A DNA stretch of 33,573 nucleotides from a virus: IMG/VR virus record IMGVR_UViG_3300028027_000007, positions 1 to 33,573 of that record; one strand, given 5' to 3'. Position numbers and translations under genes: made by a program. Under the pieces are notes generated by a model. That model was not told where the DNA came from, made no database searches, and saw only the letters and a program-made list of their open reading frames with translations. Positions within the stretch are counted from its first letter, which is position 1. Every line of letters begins with the position of its first letter. Positions 11,913-18,654 of this stretch are shown piece by piece.

Positions 11913-12595
11913 TGAAAGTAGCAATCTTATTACTTGCACAAAATAGGCACGATTTAACGCAGCGTGTAATTAACCAAAACTTTTACAATAGCGGTTACAA
12001 TGCTGATTGCTTTTTAATAGATAACGGAAGCGACACGCACGAAACCTTTAATTACACGTTTGCAGGTTATGACTTATCAAAAGAAAAACGAGGCATAGCA
12101 GCAGGAGTTAATGCAGGACTTAGGATAACTCAGGACTATGATGCGGTTTGTTTATTAGCCAATGACATTTTACTTCCTGAGAATTGGTTGGCTAAGTTTG
12201 TATTGTTTGCACAACGTATAGAAAAGACAGGCATAATAGGTATACATTGCGTAGAAGCATTACCGCCAATAGTAGACGGAGTACATAAAACGCATACACC
12301 ATTTGGCGATAACTTTATTACTCGTGAACTTATAGACGCAGTTGGCGGTTATAATGAAGCCTATGACCCTTATGGAATGCAAGACAGAGATTATGGGGAA
12401 CGTGCAACTATCTTAGGCTTTACTAACTATTACCTACCAGATATGCGCTCAGAACATATAGGACACGATGTTGGTAACGGCACGGAGTATAGGAGAATGA
12501 AAGACGAAAGCTTGGCACGGGCGCAAAGCGTGTGGGATAAATACCAAGACATATATCACAACCAAAAGAATATAAGATGCGAATACTTTGTATAA
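11912..12595 (+). CDS. Glycosyltransferase, GT-A fold (family 2-like)
   Basis: This encodes 227 residues. The N-terminal strand (KVAILLLAQNRHDL), the LIDNGSD loop (residues 35-41) and the acceptor-side LLANDILLP segment (81-89, holding the DxD-equivalent Asp85) fit a nucleotide-sugar-dependent GT-A enzyme. A later segment (LIDAVGGYNEAYDPYGMQDRDY) matches the GT2 pattern around the catalytic base. It is soluble, with no membrane helix. It overlaps the next glycosyltransferase by 19 bases, so the three genes 11433-13572 act as one cassette. Confidence 0.88.
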   Translation: MKVAILLLAQNRHDLTQRVINQNFYNSGYNADCFLIDNGSDTHETFNYTFAGYDLSKEKRGIAAGVNAGLRITQDYDAVCLLANDILLPENWLAKFVLFAQRIEKTGIIGIHCVEALPPIVDGVHKTHTPFGDNFITRELIDAVGGYNEAYDPYGMQDRDYGERATILGFTNYYLPDMRSEHIGHDVGNGTEYRRMKDESLARAQSVWDKYQDIYHNQKNIRCEYFV

Positions 12596-13572
12596 CTTCT
12601 GCCAATAGCGGAGTTGGACTGCACCGAATAATGATGCCAATAGTACACTTAGAAAAAGAGTACGCACTTATTACCGATGTGTTGAATGACGAAATACTTG
12701 AACAGGGTTGGGATATTGTGCTAATGAATAGAATGCTTAACGAGATTACGGCAAAGCAGATGGACACCTGGCGCACTAAGTATGGCTTCAAGTTAGTGGT
12801 TGATAATGACGATTACTGGGAACTTAGCGAAACGCATCTATTGTATTACAGATATAAGTACAATAACATAGGCAAACAGATTACCGATTACTTAGAGATT
12901 GCAGACCTTTGTACCTGCACTCACGATAGATTAGCAGGAGAGATAACCCCATTCAATAAGAACGTTCACATCTTACCAAACGCACTTCCTTACGGACAAG
13001 AACAATTTACAGATAATAAGACCGAAGATTACAAGGTTAGATTGTTTTGGTCAGGTAGCGGAACGCACGAGCGAGATTTAGAAATACTAAGGCAGCCTTT
13101 TAAAAGGTTACAAGGTATGAATATAAGAACTGTGATAGCAGGTTACAACGATGCAGAGAAACCTATCTGGGATAAAATGATTGATGCGTTTACTTGCGGA
13201 CTAAAGCTTAACCCTACTATATACAACTATGCAAGAGTAACGGAATATATGGGTGCTTATACGGACTCAGACATTTCAGTTATCCCACTTGTAGATAACA
13301 AGTTTAATGCTATGAAGTCAAATTTAAAGGTATTAGAAACGGCTGCTAAAAAGAACCCTGCCATAGTTAGCCACGTCAATCCTTACTTAGATATGCCTGT
13401 ACATTACGTTAAAAGCCAAAAGGATTGGTACAAACATATAAGAGATTTGGTAAGTGATGCAGATATGCGAAAGGAAAGCGGAGAGAAACTATTTGAGTTC
13501 TGCGAAAAGAAGTATAACTTTGACGAGATAAATTTAGACCGAAAGTATATTTATAGTAAACTATGCCAGTAA
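12577..13572 (+). CDS. Glycosyltransferase, GT-B fold (family 4-like)
   Basis: This encodes 331 residues. The N-terminal Rossmann-like half starts MRILCITSANSGVGLHRI, a glycine-containing loop typical of GT-B enzymes. The second half has VRLFWSGSGTHERDLE and RTVIAGYND strands, and the donor-binding region near residues 230-270 (SDISVIPLVDNKFNAMKSNL, then KVLETAA with the conserved Glu). It would add a sugar to an acceptor selected together with the GT-A enzyme upstream. The target may be the host envelope or phage components. It overlaps neighbours on both sides. Confidence 0.85.
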   Translation: MRILCITSANSGVGLHRIMMPIVHLEKEYALITDVLNDEILEQGWDIVLMNRMLNEITAKQMDTWRTKYGFKLVVDNDDYWELSETHLLYYRYKYNNIGKQITDYLEIADLCTCTHDRLAGEITPFNKNVHILPNALPYGQEQFTDNKTEDYKVRLFWSGSGTHERDLEILRQPFKRLQGMNIRTVIAGYNDAEKPIWDKMIDAFTCGLKLNPTIYNYARVTEYMGAYTDSDISVIPLVDNKFNAMKSNLKVLETAAKKNPAIVSHVNPYLDMPVHYVKSQKDWYKHIRDLVSDADMRKESGEKLFEFCEKKYNFDEINLDRKYIYSKLCQ

Positions 13573-13985
13573 CAAGATGCAGTAACGGAAGGTATAAAAT
13601 CGGACAAGGTGGGTGCATATACGAAACCGAAGAGAAGGCTATGCAAGTTTGGAAGGCTATCCTTGCAGGTGGCAAGTTTGCTGAAAGCTATACCGACTAT
13701 CCTGAGTCAGCTACTAATAACGCAAAGAGAGCTTTAGAGTGGGTAGAGAAACACGGGTGGGGTTCTTGCGGAGAAGCAACAGGCAAAGCAAGGGCAAGGC
13801 AGTTGGCAAATCGTGAGCCGATTAGTAGGGACACTATTGCCCGTATGGCTTCGTTTAAAAGACATCAACAACATAAAGATGTACCTTATAGCGAAGGTTG
13901 TGGCGGTCTTGCCTGGGATGCGTGGGGCGGAACGAGTGGTATTGAGTACGCAATAAATAAGTTAAAAGAAATTGATGGCAAATAG
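13563..13985 (+). CDS. Conserved phage protein with PVTRC and GWGSCGEATGKARA modules
   Basis: This encodes 140 residues in two parts. Residues 1-33 (PVTRCSNGRYKIGQGGCIYE) form a small two-cysteine unit often found alone or fused in phage proteins. Residues about 45-135 contain NNAKRALEWVEKHGWGSCGE, ISRDTIARMASFKRHQQ and YSEGCGGLAWDAWGGTSG. I recall this second module in phage head-region proteins near or fused to maturation proteases, but no function is established. It lies just upstream of the endonuclease and packaging genes. Confidence 0.75.
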   Translation: MPVTRCSNGRYKIGQGGCIYETEEKAMQVWKAILAGGKFAESYTDYPESATNNAKRALEWVEKHGWGSCGEATGKARARQLANREPISRDTIARMASFKRHQQHKDVPYSEGCGGLAWDAWGGTSGIEYAINKLKEIDGK

Positions 13986-14643
13986 TTATTGTATATATAA
14001 CATAATTAGTCCAAGCGGTAAAACCTATATTGGAGTAACAAACTCTTTTAACAGGAGAATGTCTGAGCATTTTTCTGATTGGAAAAATAGAAAACAAAAC
14101 ATAGCTTTACATAATAGTTTTACTAAGTATGGCTTTGAAAATCATTCTAAAGAAGTGATAATATATAATCTTAGTAAGGAAGTTGCATATAAATTAGAGG
14201 AATTATCTATAAATGATTGTAAGACAAATAATTCTAAAATAGGATTAAATTCGAGAACAGGCGGTCAAGGTGGTAATATTATTGATTGGAAAAGTGAAAT
14301 GGGAATTAAAATAAAGCAAAACCAAATTAATAAATTAAAGCAAATCTATAAAAGTATTTGGGATAAAAGATTACCTTTAATATTAGAACATAAAGACATA
14401 AGTACAATATTAGAAATTTCTAAAATGCTTAATTGTAGCACAAGCGCTTTATGTAGATATTTAAAAGACAATAGTATTAAAATTAAAAGAAAACCTAAAT
14501 ATGATTTAAATGATATTGCAAAAGAAATAGAAGTATATTACAAAGAAGGTTATACAAATCATTATGTTATTCGTAAAACTGGTTATAGTAATGGAACTAT
14601 TTGTAGGGCAAAAAAATTAATCAAAAATAATTTGCATACTTAA
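13975..14643 (+). CDS. GIY-YIG endonuclease, probable free-standing homing endonuclease
   Basis: This encodes 222 residues from the ATG at 13975; a TTG at 13972 would add one. The N-terminal catalytic domain has YNIISPSG...TYIGVT (GIY-YIG variant), the nearby Arg pair of FNRRMSEH, and the later Glu in KLEELSIN. The C-terminal half is a DNA-binding region with HTH-like segments (STILEISKMLNCSTSALCRYL and HYVIRKTGYSNGTICRAK). It is more AT- and Lys-rich than the neighbouring genes, and it overlaps the previous gene end, which fits recent insertion as a selfish element next to packaging genes. Confidence 0.88.
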   Translation: MANSYCIYNIISPSGKTYIGVTNSFNRRMSEHFSDWKNRKQNIALHNSFTKYGFENHSKEVIIYNLSKEVAYKLEELSINDCKTNNSKIGLNSRTGGQGGNIIDWKSEMGIKIKQNQINKLKQIYKSIWDKRLPLILEHKDISTILEISKMLNCSTSALCRYLKDNSIKIKRKPKYDLNDIAKEIEVYYKEGYTNHYVIRKTGYSNGTICRAKKLIKNNLHT

Positions 14644-14683
14644 TTTTTTATTATTAACTAACGGAAAATTTAATGGGGAAAGT

Positions 14684-14944
14684 ATGCAGAAACACACGCA
14701 AATATATTTGCAGGGGATGGGTTATAAAACAACGGACTTTATCCCCTGTGAAGTGTGTGGCGCACAGGCAGTAGATGTGCATCATATTGAGGCAAGGGGA
14801 ATGGGTGGGAGCAAAGACAAAGACACGATAGAAAACATTATGGGTTGTTGTAGACAATGCCATATTAAATACGGAGATAAAAAACAATATAAGGAGTTCT
14901 TAAAAGAGATACACTTAAAAAATATACCGAATGGCAAAGATTAA
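14684..14944 (+). CDS. HNH endonuclease
   Basis: This encodes 86 residues. The HNH core is clear: Cys22 and Cys25 (CEVC), the catalytic VHHIEARG segment (His33, His34), Asn51 (IENIMGCC), and Cys56 and Cys59 with His60 (CRQCH). The four cysteines would bind zinc. HNH proteins next to terminase genes in long-tailed phages are often needed for efficient cutting of DNA during packaging. Alternatively it is a homing nuclease. It precedes the terminase small and large subunits by a few short genes, which favours the packaging role. Confidence 0.88.
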   Translation: MQKHTQIYLQGMGYKTTDFIPCEVCGAQAVDVHHIEARGMGGSKDKDTIENIMGCCRQCHIKYGDKKQYKEFLKEIHLKNIPNGKD

Positions 14945-15053
14945 AGAAAATAGTTCAAAAGTAAATTTCGGAAAAAGGAAACGAGGCTCGGCTAAGAAGT
15001 CCTTTAACAAACATAACCCAAGACCTAAACCATACAAAGGACAAGGCAGATGA
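14931..15053 (+). CDS. Very basic small protein between HNH and terminase genes (40 aa)
   Basis: This encodes 40 residues, about a third Lys or Arg (VNFGKRKRGSAKKSFNK, ending PYKGQGR). It starts within the HNH gene end (14-base overlap) and its TGA overlaps the next ATG. The composition suggests nucleic-acid binding. I recognise similar tiny basic proteins at this place in other Bacteroidota phages. Confidence 0.6.
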   Translation: MAKIKENSSKVNFGKRKRGSAKKSFNKHNPRPKPYKGQGR

Positions 15054-15271
15054 GAAAACTAAACGCTATATGGCTACTCCTTACGCACAAAGCGTACTTC
15101 CTTGCGGTATGTAAGACGGGTAAAAACGGAGATGATATGACCACGATAGGACACTACACCTATGCAATGGCAGAAACTTTAATTAACAAACATATAGCAG
15201 ACGTAGATACATACCTTGACCAAGAAGATGCTTTAGACGAAGCAAACGACATAATTAACGGAATACTATGA
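15050..15271 (+). CDS. Small protein, unknown (73 aa)
   Basis: This encodes 73 residues. A short hydrophobic N-terminus (LNAIWLLLTHKAYFLAV) is followed by a charged helical part (AETLINKHIADVDTYLDQEDALDEANDI). It overlaps both neighbours by four bases, so it is a full member of the packaging operon. No family is recognised. Confidence 0.7.
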   Translation: MRKLNAIWLLLTHKAYFLAVCKTGKNGDDMTTIGHYTYAMAETLINKHIADVDTYLDQEDALDEANDIINGIL

Positions 15272-15621
15272 TATTACTATCAAGCCAAATTGAAAGCATT
15301 GCATCACGCAAAGACAAAACAATCAAGCTTACCTTAGCAACACAAGAACTTAGTCCTAAAGACGCAGCTTCTCTTTTTCAGCTTAACCAACAGTTCTGCT
15401 ATTTAGCAATTAAAGAAGAGCCGTTTAGTAAAGAAGAGCAAGACGTAGTAGAAAACCTAAAGGCTGACCCTGACACCTTTAAAACACCGAGCCAAAGATT
15501 AAGGGGCATTTTGTATAGAACATACGAACAAGACAACGAAGGCTACAAAGATTTTAACACATATTACTTGTCAGTAATGGACAGAATATGCCAACACTAT
15601 AAAAACAAGATAGATGGGTAG
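15268..15621 (+). CDS. Conserved phage protein upstream of terminase (117 aa)
   Basis: This encodes 117 residues. The N-terminal part (SSQIESIASRKDKTIKLTLATQEL) forms beta strands; the rest is helical with a TPSQRLRGILYRTYEQ segment and an aromatic end (YYLSVMDRICQHY). The family recurs in Bacteroidota phages next to terminase, but the function is not known to me. It overlaps the terminase small subunit gene by eight bases. Confidence 0.72.
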   Translation: MILLSSQIESIASRKDKTIKLTLATQELSPKDAASLFQLNQQFCYLAIKEEPFSKEEQDVVENLKADPDTFKTPSQRLRGILYRTYEQDNEGYKDFNTYYLSVMDRICQHYKNKIDG

Positions 15622-16024
15622 ACATAAAGCAATAGAAACGCCTGAATTGATGCTTCAATACTTTACTGAGTATTGCGAGTATTGTAAAAGCAATCCTATT
15701 AAAGTACACGACTTCGTAGGCAAAGACGGAGATGAAGTTTATCGTTTAAGAGAACGACCTTTAACAATAGAAGGCTTTGAAAACTACTGTTATAATCAAG
15801 GGGTTATAAGCGATTTAGGTAAATATTTTGCTAATACGGATAATGCTTACGAGGATTTTCGTACCATCTGTTCGCGTATTAAGAAAACAATTAGGCAAGA
15901 CCAAATCGAAGGGGGAATGGCAGGGGTATACAATCCAAGCATAACTCAGCGTTTGAATAGCTTAGTAGAGAAGTCAGAAAACAAACACGAAGTAAGTGAA
16001 ATCAAAATAACTTACGATAGATAA
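15614..16024 (+). CDS. terS: Terminase small subunit (P22 gp3-like)
   Basis: This encodes 136 residues and lies directly before the large subunit, with a TAATG overlap. The pattern fits the gp3-type DNA packaging family: a GRHKAIETPELMLQYFTEYC start, RPLTIEGFENYCYNQG as a helix-turn-helix-like DNA-binding part, and a conserved IRQDQIEGGMAGVYNPSITQ segment. It recognises the packaging site and regulates cutting by the large subunit. The C-terminal residues (EVSEIKITYDR) likely form the barrel that contacts the large subunit. Confidence 0.85.
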   Translation: MGRHKAIETPELMLQYFTEYCEYCKSNPIKVHDFVGKDGDEVYRLRERPLTIEGFENYCYNQGVISDLGKYFANTDNAYEDFRTICSRIKKTIRQDQIEGGMAGVYNPSITQRLNSLVEKSENKHEVSEIKITYDR

Positions 16025-17190
16025 TGCAGACAGTAGGCTTGAAGTTACATAACCCACACCCTGCACAAAAGCAAGTACTTGACTGCGATAAGAGGTTTAT
16101 TGTAATGATGGCAGGTAGAAGGTTTGGTAAGTCATTGATTAGCCAAACTATAAGCATAGAAACTGCCGTTAATAAAAAGCGTGTAGCTTACATAACACCT
16201 ACTTATCAGTTAGGCAAGATATTCTTTAAGGAAATAGTAGACCTATTGCCATTAGAAATATACTCTAAGAACGAGAGCGACCTGGTTATTACATTCATTA
16301 CGGGTGGCTCAATTCGTTTCTTTACAGGCGAAAGGTTAGACAATCTTAGAGGTCTTAAGTTTCACTTAGCCGTAATAGACGAGGCTTCCTTTATACCTAA
16401 CCTTGAAGACGGGTGGCTTAACTCAATAAGACCTACCTTAACTGACTATAAGGGTAAAGCTATATTCTTAAGCACCCCTAAAGGTAAAAACTACTTCTTT
16501 AGTTTGTTTAGCAAAGCCGAACCCGATTGGCAAAGCTTTAAATTCACTACATACGATAACCCATATATTGACCCCAACGAAATAGACGATGCCCGTAGGC
16601 AACTGCCCGAGGTTGTGTTCGAGCAAGAGTATATGGCTAACCCTGCCGAGAATGCAGCAAACCCATTCGGTAGCCAACATATTCGTAATTGTATACACCC
16701 AGTAACAACAATGCCTGTAGTAGCTTATGGGATTGACTTAGCCAAGTCGGTCGATTGGACTGTTATCGTAGGTTTAGACGAAGATGGAAATGTAGCTTAT
16801 TTTGACCGCTTCCAAATGGATTGGCACAATACCAAGCAAACTATCCTTAGGCTCCCTAAATGCCCTATCCTTGTCGATAGTACGGGGGTTGGTGACCCGA
16901 TACTCGAAGACCTACAAAGAGAAGGGGTAATGATACAAGGATTAAAGTTCACAAGTTCAAGTAAGCAGCAGCTAATGGAAGGCTTACAGGCTGCGATACA
17001 TCAAGGGAAGATTGGCTATCCTGAGGGAATAATAAGCCAGGAGTTAGAAGTATTTGAATATATGTACACGGCAACTGGGGTAAAGTACTCCGCACCTTCA
17101 GGCTTTCACGATGATGCCGTAATGGCTTTGGCTTTGGCTTGGCAGAACTTTAGCCTTAAACGTGGCACGGGTAGGTACGCATTCCTATAA
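16024..17190 (+). CDS. terL: Terminase large subunit
   Basis: This is a 388-residue packaging motor. The ATPase domain has Walker A GRRFGKS (31-37), Walker B LAVIDEAS (115-122) and the coupling motif STPKGKNYF (150-158). The RNase H-like nuclease domain shows AYGIDLAKSVDW (Asp238), LVDSTGVGD (Asp285) and GFHDDAVMA (Asp363, Asp364). It translocates DNA into proheads and cuts the concatemer. It is at the short end of the family's usual length (about 400-550). It is the last gene before a regulatory region at 17190-17282. Confidence 0.96.
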   Translation: MQTVGLKLHNPHPAQKQVLDCDKRFIVMMAGRRFGKSLISQTISIETAVNKKRVAYITPTYQLGKIFFKEIVDLLPLEIYSKNESDLVITFITGGSIRFFTGERLDNLRGLKFHLAVIDEASFIPNLEDGWLNSIRPTLTDYKGKAIFLSTPKGKNYFFSLFSKAEPDWQSFKFTTYDNPYIDPNEIDDARRQLPEVVFEQEYMANPAENAANPFGSQHIRNCIHPVTTMPVVAYGIDLAKSVDWTVIVGLDEDGNVAYFDRFQMDWHNTKQTILRLPKCPILVDSTGVGDPILEDLQREGVMIQGLKFTSSSKQQLMEGLQAAIHQGKIGYPEGIISQELEVFEYMYTATGVKYSAPSGFHDDAVMALALAWQNFSLKRGTGRYAFL

Positions 17191-17223
17191 TTTACCGCTT
17201 ATACTTGATATTTACCGCTCATA
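17190..17223 (+). promoter_or_regulatory. Tandem operator-like repeats upstream of late promoter
   Basis: ATTTACCGCTTATA (17190-17203) and ATTTACCGCTCATA (17210-17223) match in 13 of 14 bases and start exactly 20 bases apart, about two helical turns. They lie just upstream of the promoter at 17249-17282 and right after the terminase stop, a typical place for activator or repressor sites. Confidence 0.55.
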
Positions 17224-17248
17224 ACAATTTTAAAAAAAAGTTTGCTCA

Positions 17249-17282
17249 TTTGATTGTGCAATGTGTAAAGGTTGTATATTTG
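17249..17282 (+). promoter_or_regulatory. Bacteroidota-type promoter for the virion operon
   Basis: TTTG (17249-17252), a 22-base spacer and TATATTTG (17275-17282) match the -33/-7 consensus (TTTG, TAnnTTTG) with correct spacing. It lies 31 bases before the ATG at 17314 and is the best promoter match in the window. It probably drives the membrane-peptide cluster and the tail/head genes. Confidence 0.75.
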
Positions 17283-17313
17283 ATATATCAATTAACCACA
17301 AATACAAAACACA

Positions 17314-17400
17314 ATGAAAAAAGAAACCGCACAATTTTTAGCAGTATTAGTAGCAGCTTGTTACCTTTTAGGACAACTTCAAGATTTCTACTCAAAATGA
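17314..17400 (+). CDS. Tiny membrane peptide (28 aa)
   Basis: This encodes 28 residues and is the first ATG after the strong promoter at 17249. One hydrophobic helix (about residues 7-20, TAQFLAVLVAACYLLG) is flanked by basic N- and polar C-terminal residues. Its TGA overlaps the next ATG (17397-17400). It is too short for family recognition. The position right behind a promoter and the coupled stop-start support translation. Confidence 0.5.
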   Translation: MKKETAQFLAVLVAACYLLGQLQDFYSK

Positions 17401-17522
17401 TTTACGCTATCTGCCTTCTGCTAATTGCAACAGGTTTTGTAATGGCAGCATTAACTGACTATTTAATTAAACACAATGAGACAAAGCGCAAAAGAATACA
17501 TAGACAAATATTACGCAAGTGA
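17397..17522 (+). CDS. Tiny membrane protein (41 aa)
   Basis: This encodes 41 residues from the ATG at 17397. A transmembrane helix (IYAICLLLIATGFVMAALTDYL) is followed by a strongly basic cytoplasmic-type tail (KRKRIHRQILRK). It overlaps the previous peptide gene and, by 47 bases, the next gene. The same frame is open further upstream through the promoter, but that start is not credible. Function unknown; holin-like or inhibitory membrane roles are possible. Confidence 0.55.
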   Translation: MIYAICLLLIATGFVMAALTDYLIKHNETKRKRIHRQILRK

Positions 17523-17688
17523 GCCGATTAGTATAATGATGTCTAACATAGATGCTACATATTTGGAAATACTTACCTACTGCAACGAGAAGGGTTACGA
17601 ACCTGCAAAGCGTAGATTAAGGAAACCAGAATATAAGTCAGAAATCGGCTTTTTTGACATAGATAACTACAAACCCGAAACAATATGA
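17476..17688 (+). CDS. Small protein sharing YKPETI ending (70 aa)
   Basis: This encodes 70 residues, with a helical N-terminus (RQSAKEYIDKYY) and a basic middle (AKRRLRKPEYK), and it ends in DIDNYKPETI. The last six residues equal those of the protein at 5465, and the underlying bases are similar too. Its start lies within the previous gene. Four bases overlap the next gene. No function is known. Confidence 0.7.
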   Translation: MRQSAKEYIDKYYASEPISIMMSNIDATYLEILTYCNEKGYEPAKRRLRKPEYKSEIGFFDIDNYKPETI

Positions 17689-17900
17689 GTAAGAAAAAAA
17701 ACGTAAGTACAATAGAGTTATTAGCTTTGTTATTAGCGGATATAGAAATATTTTTACTAATGGAAGCTGACCAAGAAACTTTAAAAGATAAGCTATATAC
17801 ACCAAAAGAAATAACAGACCAATTTCATACTAGTATTATTAAAATGTATAAAGTAATGTCTGAACAAGGTTATGACTTATTTAAACCAATCAAACCATAA
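17685..17900 (+). CDS. Small protein, unknown (71 aa)
   Basis: This encodes 71 residues with a basic start (MSKKKNVS), a leucine-rich helix that may associate with membrane (ELLALLLADIEIFLLMEA), and an amphipathic C-terminal half. It overlaps the previous gene by four bases (ATGA). The next gene follows after four bases if its start is at 17905. Function unknown. Confidence 0.68.
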   Translation: MSKKKNVSTIELLALLLADIEIFLLMEADQETLKDKLYTPKEITDQFHTSIIKMYKVMSEQGYDLFKPIKP

Positions 17901-17904
17901 ACAA

Positions 17905-18369
17905 ATGGAACTACAACAAATCTTCGAAACAACAAAAGAACAAAGAACTGAGTTTACACATCAATTAATTGAACGCTTAAACGCAGGGGAACTTGACCCG
18001 TTAAAAACACATCTTCAGGTTAAAGCCTTAGAGGATATGCTCGAAACCCTAAAGGCAAACAAGGACTACAAAGATGCAGTATTACAAGCAGCCGTACTTA
18101 ATGGTAAAGATTTTGAGTATATGAGCGCAAAGTTCAACATTAGAGAAGTAGGAGTTAAGTACGATTATAGCAAATGCGAAAGCCCACAATACGAGGAAAT
18201 ATTGAACGAGTACAATAGCGCAGCCAAAGCCAAAAAGGATATGGAAGAGTTTTTAAAGAAGGTTCCACATCAAGGACTTGATATTATAAACGGAGTTACT
18301 GGCGAGGTTACAAAAGTTTACCCCCCTGCCAAGAGTAGCACCACAAGTGTAGCCGTATCTTTAAAGTAA
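17905..18369 (+). CDS. Conserved helical phage protein (154 aa)
   Basis: This encodes 154 residues from the ATG at 17905; an in-frame ATG at 17872 would lie inside the previous gene. It is mostly helical and charged, with segments such as TKEQRTEFTHQLIERLNAGELDPLK and MEEFLKKVPHQGLDI, and ends in a Ser/Thr/Val-rich tail. It lies between terminase and tail chaperone genes and may be a virion-assembly or accessory protein. The family recurs in phages but I cannot name a function. Confidence 0.75.
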   Translation: MELQQIFETTKEQRTEFTHQLIERLNAGELDPLKTHLQVKALEDMLETLKANKDYKDAVLQAAVLNGKDFEYMSAKFNIREVGVKYDYSKCESPQYEEILNEYNSAAKAKKDMEEFLKKVPHQGLDIINGVTGEVTKVYPPAKSSTTSVAVSLK

Positions 18370-18464
18370 TAAAAATATTATACTTCTTTACAATTTGCTT
18401 ACCTTTGTTTGCAGTAGCTTACATCGGTGGGCATCTTGTATATATTATAAAACAGTTAAAATGA
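18369..18464 (+). other. Membrane-peptide reading frame with ATA in place of ATG
   Basis: This is an open frame of 31 codons from ATA (18369), placed exactly where a TAATG overlap with the previous gene would put ATG, to a TGA (18462-18464) that overlaps the next gene's ATG. The encoded peptide is a convincing membrane helix (ILYFFTICLPLFAVAYIGGHL) with a basic end. It has no ATG or GTG; a TTG occurs later, at codon 13. Either a rare ATA start is used or the start has been lost. Confidence 0.35.
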
Positions 18465-18541
18465 TACTTTTACCATTCGCAATAATTATAGTACTTTTAG
18501 CTATAATTGAAGTTAGGGATATGTATAACCAAACGAAATGA
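18461..18541 (+). CDS. Tiny membrane peptide (26 aa)
   Basis: This encodes 26 residues with one strong transmembrane helix (MILLPFAIIIVLLAIIEV) and a polar tail. It overlaps the frames on both sides by four bases (ATGA), a layout that would be unlikely by chance in three successive frames. Function unknown. Confidence 0.5.
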   Translation: MILLPFAIIIVLLAIIEVRDMYNQTK

Positions 18542-18654
18542 TAGTAGCAATAATATGTTCTTTAATCTCAGCAACCCTTATATCAATAGTATGGGTTCGA
18601 TTAATTGACCAAAGCAACAAGATGTTAGAACAAGACAAAAAAGAAAACAAATGA
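18538..18654 (+). CDS. Tiny membrane protein (38 aa)
   Basis: This encodes 38 residues. The helix IVAIICSLISATLISIVWV is followed by a charged tail (LEQDKKENK). Its ATG overlaps the previous TGA, and its TGA overlaps the start of the tail chaperone gene at 18651, so it belongs to the same translational chain. Function unknown. Confidence 0.55.
   Translation: MIVAIICSLISATLISIVWVRLIDQSNKMLEQDKKENK

Noticed and set aside
17205-17396. Longer start for the membrane protein at 17397
   Set aside because: This extension reads through the promoter at 17249-17282; the coupled ATG at 17397 is more credible.
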